Positions 20,463 to 28,127 of a stretch of 64,000 nucleotides of DNA are shown piece by piece. The DNA comes from Streptococcus sp. Marseille-Q5986. Its GTDB lineage: Bacteria > Bacillota > Bacilli > Lactobacillales > Streptococcaceae. A program made the translations under genes and the position numbers. Positions within the stretch are counted from its first letter, which is position 1; each line of letters starts with the position of its first letter. The stretch spans positions 248,001 through 312,000 of the forward strand of contig NZ_CAMPPY010000003.1 of the NCBI RefSeq assembly GCF_946902915.1, given 5' to 3'. Under the pieces are notes generated by a model. It searched no databases. It was given only the letters and a program-made list of their open reading frames with translations, and was not told the origin of the DNA.

Positions 20463-21485
20463 TTAATCCACTTTGACAATCCATCCCTCTGGTGCTTCCA
20501 CATCACCAAATTGGATACCGGTCAATTCATCATAGAGTTTACGTGTAACAGGACCTACTTCTATTTCGCTATAGAAAACATGGAAATCATCGCCATGTTG
20601 GATCCCCCCAATTGGAGAAATAACTGCTGCTGTACCACAAGCTCCTGCCTCTACAAAACGCTCCAAATTATCGATTGGGACATCGCCTTCAATCGGTGTC
20701 AAGCCCAAGCGGTGCTCTGCCAGGTAAAGCAAAGAGTACTTGGTAATAGATGGCAAGATTGATGGGCTTAATGGTGTAACAAATTCATTGTCTGCCGTGA
20801 TTCCAAAGAAGTTAGCTGATCCGACTTCTTCAATCTTTGTATGTGTAGATGGGTCTAGGTAGATAACATCTGAGAAATGACGTGATTTGGCCAACTTACC
20901 TGGCAAAAGACTCGCAGCATAGTTCCCACCAACCTTAGCCGCACCCGTACCATGTGGAGCTGCACGGTCGTATTCATCCTGGATCAAGAAGTTGGTTGGA
21001 ACTAAACCACCTTTAAAGTAATTTCCAACTGGCATAGCAAAAATGGTGAAAATATACTCTTCTGCTGGTTTTACCCCGATGATATCTCCGACACCAATCA
21101 AGAGAGGACGAAGATAAAGGGTTCCACCTGTTCCATATGGTGGAACGTATTCTTCATTTACGCGGGCAACTGCTTTACAAGCATTTACAAACATTTTTGT
21201 CGGAACTTGGGGCATCAAGAGACGATCACAGGTACGTTGCAGACGCTTGGCATTTTCATCAGGACGGAAAAGTTGAATACTGCCATCCTTCGTACGATAG
21301 GCTTTCAATCCTTCAAATGCTTGCTGTCCATAGTGAAGACTTGGAGAAGACTCTGAAATATGCAAGGTCGCATCCTCTGTCAATTCTCCTTGATCCCATT
21401 GACCATCCTTGTAATGAGCGATATAGCGATAAGGTAATTTCATATAAGAAAATCCAAGGTTTGCCCAATCAATTGCAACTGTCAT
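20463..21485 (-). CDS. ilvE: Branched-chain amino acid aminotransferase
   Basis: PLP enzyme (fold type IV) that makes valine, leucine and isoleucine from their keto acids and glutamate. 340 residues from ATG 21485 (MTVAIDWANLGF) after AAAGGAGAAAC. Motifs: HYGQQAFEGLKAYR near 60, TGGTLYLRPLLIG, the PLP lysine in GTGAAKVGGNYAAS near residue 200, and ACGTAAVISPIG near 285. It lies downstream of parC, beyond parC's terminator, an order also found in pneumococcus. Confidence 0.96.
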   Translation of the reverse strand: MTVAIDWANLGFSYMKLPYRYIAHYKDGQWDQGELTEDATLHISESSPSLHYGQQAFEGLKAYRTKDGSIQLFRPDENAKRLQRTCDRLLMPQVPTKMFVNACKAVARVNEEYVPPYGTGGTLYLRPLLIGVGDIIGVKPAEEYIFTIFAMPVGNYFKGGLVPTNFLIQDEYDRAAPHGTGAAKVGGNYAASLLPGKLAKSRHFSDVIYLDPSTHTKIEEVGSANFFGITADNEFVTPLSPSILPSITKYSLLYLAEHRLGLTPIEGDVPIDNLERFVEAGACGTAAVISPIGGIQHGDDFHVFYSEIEVGPVTRKLYDELTGIQFGDVEAPEGWIVKVD

Positions 21486-21585
21486 GTGTTTCTCCTTTAT
21501 ACTATTCAAACTATGTGTTTTATTCTACACTTTTCTAGTAAAATTTCAAGTATTATTTGTAATTTTCTGAAATTTTTTTCAACAT

Positions 21586-21616
21586 AAAAGAATCAGCCCT
21601 CTGGACTGATTCTTTT
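21586..21616. terminator. Terminator after parC
   Basis: AAAAGAATCAG / CTGATTCTTTT, an 11-bp perfect stem with A and T flanks on both sides. It starts at the parC stop codon and can act in either direction. Confidence 0.85.
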
Positions 21617-24096
21617 TACGAATTTGTTTTGTCCTCTTTAAAAACTTCTTTGAGGTAAGCATCGAAAACTTCCTCATCTGAAATGGTACCTGAGATAAAA
21701 CTTCCATTACTAGTACGTTCTGACAGACTCAAGTCTTGCAATCGGATTTCATAGACTGTTCCTTTATTCGATTGGACAAGCAGAGTTTGGTCGTTCTCTT
21801 CTACTTCTGTACTGAAGAGATCACCTACAAGTCCTTGCTCTGCAACTGCTCCTGCTAAGAAGACACGGTGCGGTTTGTTTTTCAACTCACGCAAGACTTG
21901 TAGACCTCGCTTGGCACGGCTGGTCGCTGGAATTTCCTCAATGGAAACGCGTTTCAAACTTCCACGTTGGGTCAAGAGGTAGAAGGATGAGGTATTACAG
22001 ATGAAGGCAGCCTGAAGTGCATCATCTTCTTTCAAGTTCATAGCCTTGACACCCGCAGCCTTGGCTCCGACAACCGGAACCTCCTCGATATTGAAACGAA
22101 GGGCATAAGCGTTTTGGCTAATCAAGAGTACATCATCAAGTTTAATCGGAGCCACTGCTATAATCTGGTCTGTCTCGTCTTTGAGCTTAGCATACTTGAC
22201 AGACTTAGACTTATAGGTCCGCCATGGAGAGAATTCTTTGCGTTCTACGCGTTTGATTTGACCAAGACGAGTCGCTGCAAAATAAGTTGTCGCATCATCA
22301 AACTGATCCAAGACTTCTACATAAAGGATTTCTTCATTCGTTTCAAAGTTTGTGATGGTTTGGCTCAGATGCTCTCCGATGTCCTTCCAACGTATATCTG
22401 CCAATTCATGGATTGGTCGATAAATGACATTCCCAAGAGTCGTGAACATCAAGAGATGTTGCGTTGTCTTGGCAGATTGAACAAAAATTAAACGGTCATC
22501 ATCACGTTTGCCAATTTCTTCCAGGGTGGAAGCTGCAAAGGAACGTGGACTGGTACGCTTGATGTAACCTGCCTTTGTTACACTGACGTAAGTGTCTTCT
22601 TCAGCGATAAGACTAGCTGTGTCAATCTCGATTGCTTTCGCAGTGTCTTCTAAAGTGCTCAAACGTGGTGTCGCAAATTTCTTTTTGACCTCACGGAGTT
22701 CTTTCTTCATGAGATTATACATGGTACGTTCATCATCGATGATCGCCGCAAGCATGGCAATCTTCTCACGGAGTTCTGCTTCTTCTTCCTGCAAAACAAC
22801 CACGTCTGTATTGGTCAAACGGTAAAGTTGCAAGGTAACGATAGCCTCAGCCTGCTCTTCTGTAAAATCATAGCTGACCTTGAGGTTTTCCTTAGCGTCA
22901 GCCTTGTTCTCAGAAGCACGGATAAGGGCAATGACTTCGTCCAAAATCGAAATCACGCGAATCAAACCTGCAACAATGTGAAGGCGTTTCTCAGCCTTTT
23001 CCTTGTCAAAGCGTGAACGGGCCAGAATCACTTCACGACGGTGGGCAATGTAGCTAGACAAAATTGGAACAATGCCTACCTGACGAGGTGTGAAATTGTC
23101 AATCGCCACCATGTTAAAGTTGTAGTTGATTTGTAGGTCGGTGTATTTGAAGAGATAGTTGAGGACAAGCTCCGTATTCGCCTCTTTCTTTAGTTCGATA
23201 GCGATACGAAGACCGTCACGGTCAGACTCATCACGAATCTCAGCAATACCTGCCACCTTGTTATTAACACGAACATCATCGATTTTCTTGACTAGATTAG
23301 CCTTATTGATTTCATAAGGAATCTCAGTGATAACGATTTGCTTCTTACCACCTTTTAACTTTTCAATCTCAGTTTTAGAGCGAACGACCACGCGCCCTTT
23401 CCCAGTTTCATAGGCCTTTTTAATTTCATCACGACCCTGAATGATAGCCCCTGTAGGGAAGTCTGGTCCAGGCAAGAATTCCATGAGTTTATCCACCTTG
23501 GCTGTTGGGTGGTCAATCATGTAAATTGTAGCATCGATAACCTCAGCCAAATTATGGGGAGGAATGTCTGTGGCATAACCAGCAGAAATCCCAGTCGAAC
23601 CATTGACTAAGAGGTTTGGAAAGGCTGCTGGCAAAACAGTGGGTTCTTTCTCAGTATCGTCAAAGTTCCATGCAAAAGGAACTGTCTTTTTCTCGATATC
23701 TTGAAGAAGATACCCAGCAATTTCAGATAAACGTGCCTCGGTATAACGCATTGCCGCAGGCGGATCTCCGTCCATAGAACCGTTATTACCGTGCATTTCA
23801 ACTAGAATCTCACGGTTTTTCCAGTCCTGAGACATACGAACCATGGCATCATAGATGGAAGAATCCCCGTGTGGGTGGAAATTCCCCATGATATTCCCGA
23901 CAGACTTGGCCGACTTGCGGTAGCTCTTGTCAAAGGTATTGCCATCCTTATTCATAGAATAAAGAATACGACGCTGAACCGGCTTCAAGCCATCACGAAT
24001 ATCTGGCAAAGCTCGGTCTTGAATAATGTACTTGGAGTAGCGACCAAAGCGCTCTCCCATGATGTCCTCTAGGGACATGTTTTGGATATTACTCAT
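21616..24096 (-). CDS. parC: DNA topoisomerase IV subunit A
   Basis: Cuts and rejoins DNA to decatenate daughter chromosomes; partner of ParE. 826 residues from ATG 24096 (MSNIQNMSLEDIMGERFG). The active-site tyrosine is in AAMRYTEARL. The C-terminal beta-pinwheel is visible as repeated blades. The quinolone region has the susceptible residues Ser79 and Asp83 (HGDSSIYD). Residue 91 is Asp where pneumococcus usually has Asn, a difference reported for viridans streptococci. No clear Shine-Dalgarno precedes this start, and the frame stays open 27 codons upstream to a TTG with no better site. Confidence 0.96.
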   Translation of the reverse strand: MSNIQNMSLEDIMGERFGRYSKYIIQDRALPDIRDGLKPVQRRILYSMNKDGNTFDKSYRKSAKSVGNIMGNFHPHGDSSIYDAMVRMSQDWKNREILVEMHGNNGSMDGDPPAAMRYTEARLSEIAGYLLQDIEKKTVPFAWNFDDTEKEPTVLPAAFPNLLVNGSTGISAGYATDIPPHNLAEVIDATIYMIDHPTAKVDKLMEFLPGPDFPTGAIIQGRDEIKKAYETGKGRVVVRSKTEIEKLKGGKKQIVITEIPYEINKANLVKKIDDVRVNNKVAGIAEIRDESDRDGLRIAIELKKEANTELVLNYLFKYTDLQINYNFNMVAIDNFTPRQVGIVPILSSYIAHRREVILARSRFDKEKAEKRLHIVAGLIRVISILDEVIALIRASENKADAKENLKVSYDFTEEQAEAIVTLQLYRLTNTDVVVLQEEEAELREKIAMLAAIIDDERTMYNLMKKELREVKKKFATPRLSTLEDTAKAIEIDTASLIAEEDTYVSVTKAGYIKRTSPRSFAASTLEEIGKRDDDRLIFVQSAKTTQHLLMFTTLGNVIYRPIHELADIRWKDIGEHLSQTITNFETNEEILYVEVLDQFDDATTYFAATRLGQIKRVERKEFSPWRTYKSKSVKYAKLKDETDQIIAVAPIKLDDVLLISQNAYALRFNIEEVPVVGAKAAGVKAMNLKEDDALQAAFICNTSSFYLLTQRGSLKRVSIEEIPATSRAKRGLQVLRELKNKPHRVFLAGAVAEQGLVGDLFSTEVEENDQTLLVQSNKGTVYEIRLQDLSLSERTSNGSFISGTISDEEVFDAYLKEVFKEDKTNS

Positions 24097-24420
24097 ATAA
24101 GATACAAAGGGACGTTTTGGTCTGCCGAAAATCTCTGTAGAAAAATAGGAAATCGATGTAGGGTTTGATGAACCCAAGGCGATTTATCTTTTTTTCTAAG
24201 AAATTAGTCCCGTGTTCAGTTACTAAAAATAACCAAACTATCCTTTCTGTAATTTAATGTGTTTAAAATTTGTTGCATCAGTTAGTAAGGATTTTTCACA
24301 CAGCATTTAAGGCGTGTTCAACTCCTTTCAAAGAATGGAGAGTAAATATTATGGAAAAAGAAAAATATAGGGTGAGTGAATTTCATCCAATTCCTGTATC
24401 GTCATTTCCACTTGAAATGT
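24097..24420 (-). other. parC upstream region
   Basis: No credible gene. The first 81 bp continue the parC frame (with segments like STEIFGRPKRPF) but have no ribosome site. I see no textbook -35/-10 pair for parC here. A 32-codon plus-strand frame from ATG 24351 overlaps the 3' end of the RelA/SpoT-like gene and was not accepted as a gene. Confidence 0.45.
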
Positions 24421-24981
24421 CTATTTCACAAATCCTCGCTTATACTTGATATGACTGACGATATTGCTATCTACATCTTTCTTATCCCAGAGTTGGAGTT
24501 CCCATGGGTAATAAAAATTACTTTTATTTTTAAAATAGATATGAATACCTACATAGCCATCTTTGTTACGTAAATACCAGTTTTTTAGTCCGTACAGCTC
24601 TTGCCAATCATCTAGTTTCTCCATGACATGAGCTATCTCTTTGGAACTTAAAATCATACGAGCACCAAAAATATCATTAAGAATGGAATTCACAGGATAG
24701 CCCTCTTGACGATCAGAAAAACGTGTAATTTTATCTAAAATAGACTCAGAAGTTTTGACACGATAAACATAGGCAATATCTTGGACATCCGCCTTCATCA
24801 GATAATCATTAATTGACTCATGTAAGTTCAAACGGTAGGACAAAATCGCTTTCGTCGGAACTTTAGAAAAGGTATGCTTGAGATTGATTTTCTCCACCTT
24901 ACCCGTTTCAAAATAATCTTTAGAATATTCTCGATGAATACGATTAATCTCTGTAATGAGGCGTTCCACTTTTTCAATCAT
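24421..24981 (-). CDS. RelA/SpoT-like (p)ppGpp synthetase-domain protein
   Basis: 186 residues, a single RelA/SpoT nucleotidyltransferase fold with no hydrolase, TGS or ACT domain. Matching motifs: YRVKTSESILDKITR (family RxKxxxSxxxK), LNDIFGARMIL (DxxGxR), the GYVGIHIYF segment (GYxxxH) and WELQLWDKK (ExQ), then HIKYKRG. This may be a small alarmone synthetase or a toxSAS-type toxin. The divergence from housekeeping RelQ/RelP and the island context favour an accessory role. Start ATG follows GAGGAGAAGA. Last gene of the island, 68 bp after the ANT(6)-like gene. Confidence 0.8.
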   Translation of the reverse strand: MIEKVERLITEINRIHREYSKDYFETGKVEKINLKHTFSKVPTKAILSYRLNLHESINDYLMKADVQDIAYVYRVKTSESILDKITRFSDRQEGYPVNSILNDIFGARMILSSKEIAHVMEKLDDWQELYGLKNWYLRNKDGYVGIHIYFKNKSNFYYPWELQLWDKKDVDSNIVSHIKYKRGFVK

Positions 24982-25049
24982 GAGTCTTCTCCTCTCGCTT
25001 TCTCATTTTTCTAATCATTTCCAAACTTCTTCAATCTCTCCTCAGCATA

Positions 25050-25838
25050 CTAAATCATTCTTTCAGCGATTTCTTTATCGTAGTCAAATCCCATTTTTTG
25101 AGCTAAATTTTGTGCTTCCCGATTAAAGACAGCCATAGTGGAAAAGAGCGACTGAGTGATTTTATCTAAACTTGAGAAGTCAAGAAGATTTGAGAACACC
25201 TTCTCCTTCTCAGCAGGTAAGTAATTAAAGAGATACTTGTAGTTCTTTCCGATGTCGACCGCTCCCCTATCATTTGCCATTTGCCAAGCCAAAATCTTCA
25301 ACAATTCTTGTTGACAAATACCGTAGAGATGGTTCGTCGCATAGATAAGTTGCTTGCGACAAATTCCTTTGCCCACGTAAGTCGATATCCACCAAAATTC
25401 ATTGCAGGAATCTTTAAAATCTGTCTCACTAGCTGTGTGTATCCAGAAACGCTCTGGACTAGGAGAAAAGGTTTCAAACAATCCCATCTTATCTTCTAAA
25501 ACTGTATAACCAGCTTCACTATCCACCCATTCTTGAATGTGTTCTTTAGGGCAAAGAGTCAAATCAATACGATTGCCATCTTCAAAGAGCATGAGATAAA
25601 GACGACGATGGTCAAGAACAACCTCTTGCTCAATGATTCGTTTGCCAAACTGATCCAACCAAGAAAGGTCACTTGTCAGATTATCAAAATCATCCACAAT
25701 ATAGACCACATCGTAGTCTTGAAATTCATCTTTTGGAGCTTTTGGACAAGCTCGCGAACCAGACATAGCGACAGCTTCGACTTGTAAAGTTTTGGCAGTT
25801 TGTAAAATCAGATCTAGTATTTCTGTTTCAGCTCTCAT
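25050..25838 (-). CDS. Aminoglycoside 6-adenylyltransferase-like nucleotidyltransferase
   Basis: 262 residues with the ANT(6)/AadK fold: MSGSRACPKAPKDEFQDYDV near 25-44 supplies the G-S pair and the two metal-binding aspartates (Asp41, Asp43). NRIDLTLCP near 90 supplies the third (Asp92). Family members adenylylate streptomycin, but many chromosomal relatives have no proven resistance role. The paired gene is another nucleotidyltransferase (RelA/SpoT-like). AGAAGG lies 8 bp before the start. It is somewhat shorter than typical AadE/AadK, at the C-terminal end. Confidence 0.82.
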   Translation of the reverse strand: MRAETEILDLILQTAKTLQVEAVAMSGSRACPKAPKDEFQDYDVVYIVDDFDNLTSDLSWLDQFGKRIIEQEVVLDHRRLYLMLFEDGNRIDLTLCPKEHIQEWVDSEAGYTVLEDKMGLFETFSPSPERFWIHTASETDFKDSCNEFWWISTYVGKGICRKQLIYATNHLYGICQQELLKILAWQMANDRGAVDIGKNYKYLFNYLPAEKEKVFSNLLDFSSLDKITQSLFSTMAVFNREAQNLAQKMGFDYDKEIAERMI

Positions 25839-25905
25839 GTCAGTACCTTCTCGTTTTATAGGTTACTAGGTATCTGCTTCTTCTTTTTACTGGATAGCTT
25901 TTATA

Positions 25906-26505
25906 CTATAACTCTCCTGTCTGGTAAAGGCTATATCCTTCGTAGTAGTATGAAGCATCCACTCCCTTAAAGAAACTGGTCTGAGTGAGGTTATCCGTCA
26001 AGTTATTGAGAAGTAAATACTTGAGTTCTCCAGTCGATACTGCACTACGCTTCATGGCATTCAGGTACTCATCCTTATCAATGGCGTTCCAATCTACCAC
26101 TTTGCCCAGCTTCTCACGAAGCATACAATCTAACCAAATACGCATGGCACATCCATTCCCTCACGGAAAGGATGGGCAATGTTCATATCCGCATACTTAT
26201 CAACCACTTGATCAAAATTGTCATGAGGAAGTTTGTCAATATACTGCAAGGATTGCTCTAAAAAATACGAGGCGCAAATTGAAAATTATCCTTTGCAATA
26301 GTAACATCACGGATCTTTCCAGCGAAATCATAGATGCCTGAAAAAAGATAATAGTGAATCGCTGACAGCCCTAAAAATGTACCAACTTCCATCTTAAACA
26401 AATCTCCTGTCTGAAAAAGCAGGGCTGCTTGTTTTTTGTCAGTTTTTCTTCTGCATCTGCCAGCTGGGCTGAGTTTGTAATGCCTAGTTTATTTTTCAAT
26501 ATCAT
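25906..26505 (-). pseudogene. Fic-domain protein, broken by three single-base deletions
   Basis: ATG 26505 follows AAGGGGAAAAC. Joined across frames, the product has MEVGTFLGLSAIHYYLFSG, then YDFAGKIRDV, then the Fic motif HPFREGNG, then RIWLDCMLREKLGKVVD. The frame is lost at an A6 run (26432-26437), a T6 run (26260-26265) and a lost A inside the Fic motif (26156-26157). Even after correction, the motif ends in Cys instead of Arg (HPFREGNGC). Intact relatives transfer AMP to proteins. No functional protein is expected. It follows the 113-residue gene by 12 bp. Confidence 0.85.
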
Positions 26506-26517
26506 GTTTTCCCCTTA

Positions 26518-26859
26518 TTAACGCCATTTTGTATAGAAAACAGGGTGTCCTTTAGCAATATGTTCTTTCAGTTCATCTGGCAACTTAAACTCTACAATGT
26601 CTGTAGTAACCCTTGGTAAGTAAGCAAAATCTCCGTTGAGTCCGCTAAAATAGAAACCATTTTCCTTAGCCTCTTTATCCAATGAAAATATCACTTCAGG
26701 AATAAAATACTCATAATCAGGCTCTCTATTAGAAATCATATTTCTTACATCCAAAATAGATGTTTTCGCATCCAACACATCAAGTATTTTCCCATACTCT
26801 GCATGACTTATTTTGAACAATCTAATCTTTGCCGCTCCTTTAGGTTTCTTATTCACCAT
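26518..26859 (-). CDS. Hypothetical protein (113 residues) in the restriction-modification island
   Basis: I do not recognise the family. It has a basic start (MVNKKPKGAAKIRLFKIS), no signal or membrane segment, and a mixed alpha/beta pattern. It lies 89 bp after the specificity gene and 12 bp before the Fic pseudogene on the same strand. It could be a Fic partner or part of the restriction cluster, but no antitoxin motif is visible. Confidence 0.65.
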   Translation of the reverse strand: MVNKKPKGAAKIRLFKISHAEYGKILDVLDAKTSILDVRNMISNREPDYEYFIPEVIFSLDKEAKENGFYFSGLNGDFAYLPRVTTDIVEFKLPDELKEHIAKGHPVFYTKWR

Positions 26860-26948
26860 TCACTAGATACTCCTTCTTACTTTTTTCAATGTAAACTTTT
26901 TGTAAGTTGTAAATAAACAGCTGTTATCAAAACTCAACTTGTCCTGAA

Positions 26949-27974
26949 CTATCTTGCTACTACTTCCTTAGTCGTAGCAATTTTTTTGTCAGCCCAGATG
27001 ACTAAATCCTTGATAACTAATTTCTCCACTGCTCGAATAAAATCAGACATAAATGTATAGTCGATTTGATTGTTTTTGATAGGAAGCTTAACATCTGTCT
27101 CTTTTAATACTTTTTCATTAAAAGAGCTACTTCCCCAACTAAATGTAGAGAAACTCTTTCTTAATGAAGTAATTAAATAAAGAGCTTTATACCTATCCAA
27201 TTCTACTTCTTTAGTGCGCAATACCTTAATTTTATCTCCTGTGAAATAGGGTTCTTTTTGATAAAACATCGTTGCCGTATCTTGGCCAAAACTAATTGTG
27301 TTGGCAGAATTGAGAAATTCTTCACTCTCTGTAATATAACCTCGAATCCCATTGTTACTATCTCCACGAGCTACATAAGGAAATTTTCCTCCAAACTCAA
27401 TCATATTTGCATTGAATTTCTTTTTACTACTGGATAAGTTAAATACCTGAGAAAGTCGGAATACCTCCGACTCCTCTACTCCACTCTTAGTATCGGAAAG
27501 TTTTGCAAACTTGTCAAGTACTTTTTCATCATTTTTTGTAAGATGACAGTCTCTAAGATTTGTTACAGTTAGATAAGCCTCGAGCGTCTCGATGCGTTCA
27601 GCCTCGAGCGCTTTGATATAGTTTTCCATATATGAAAATACTAATTCGTTATTTAAAAATGGTAATTCCAGTTCTAATTTTTCAAGACGAGATTTTTGTA
27701 CGCTAGGTCTATCATTACCGGCCCACATCGGACGTACTTTATTAATAAGAGCTGCAATATATAGTTTACTCTCATCAGACATTGTTTTATAGTTTTTACT
27801 AGCAAAAATCCCCATGCAGTGTCCTCCGACAATGAAAGGTTCTGTCTGTAAGAAAACTGTTCCTGCATACTCACCATCTTTTGATATTGTCAACTCATGA
27901 TTATAACTAAAATCGCTATACGAATAAAAATTTATCCCATTTCGAGTTGTTGCTCCAGTAATTGTATTGACCAT
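26949..27974 (-). CDS. Restriction-modification specificity (S) region, two target-recognition domains
   Basis: 341 residues from ATG 27974, but the homologous frame continues upstream without a stop to 28130. That extension (SLSPRLAKLEDDFVKAGGEF, then EYKVSDLFDIVSG) is the usual start of a first target-recognition domain and contains no ATG, GTG or TTG. The first domain ends at the helix SYMENYIKALEAERIETLEA; the second starts EVFRLSQVFNLSS and ends at the helix FMSDFIRAVEKLVIKDLV. This is the bipartite S design of Type I and Type IIB enzymes. Translation is probably by -1 frameshifting from the M gene. Internal initiation would give a protein lacking the N-terminal edge of domain 1. Confidence 0.85.
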   Translation of the reverse strand: MVNTITGATTRNGINFYSYSDFSYNHELTISKDGEYAGTVFLQTEPFIVGGHCMGIFASKNYKTMSDESKLYIAALINKVRPMWAGNDRPSVQKSRLEKLELELPFLNNELVFSYMENYIKALEAERIETLEAYLTVTNLRDCHLTKNDEKVLDKFAKLSDTKSGVEESEVFRLSQVFNLSSSKKKFNANMIEFGGKFPYVARGDSNNGIRGYITESEEFLNSANTISFGQDTATMFYQKEPYFTGDKIKVLRTKEVELDRYKALYLITSLRKSFSTFSWGSSSFNEKVLKETDVKLPIKNNQIDYTFMSDFIRAVEKLVIKDLVIWADKKIATTKEVVAR

Positions 27975-28069
27975 TCCTTCTTCCTTTACATTAAAACGAT
28001 TACGAAGGGACGGCTGATTCCCCGATACAATATCAAATAAATCGGATACTTTATATTCTTTAAACTCTC

Positions 28070-28127
28070 CCCCAGCTTTGACAAAGTCATCTTCTAACTT
28101 TGCGAGTCTGGGGCTTAGGCTTTTTTT
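28070..28127 (-). promoter_or_regulatory. Candidate programmed -1 frameshift signal (slippery heptamer plus stem-loop)
   Basis: Minus strand: the M-gene codons TCA AAA AAA GCC TAA contain the slippery heptamer A-AAA-AAA (28121-28127). Seven bases later, CCCCAG (28108-28113) can pair with CTGGGG (28070-28075). Inside that loop CAAAGT (28097-28102) pairs with ACTTTG (28082-28087). A -1 slip skips the TAA and continues K-S-L-S-P-R-L into the S frame, which is 49 codons upstream of the S ATG and in phase with it. A 7-A tract could also allow transcriptional slippage or phase variation. Confidence 0.7.

Noticed and set aside
24351..24449. Plus-strand 32-codon frame with GGAG upstream
   Set aside because: Overlaps the 3' end of the RelA/SpoT-like gene on the other strand, is short, and resembles no known peptide.
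25050..25838. Calling the ANT(6)-like gene a streptomycin resistance determinant
   Set aside because: The fold and catalytic residues fit, but chromosomal relatives often have no resistance activity and the context is an accessory island, so only the family is claimed.
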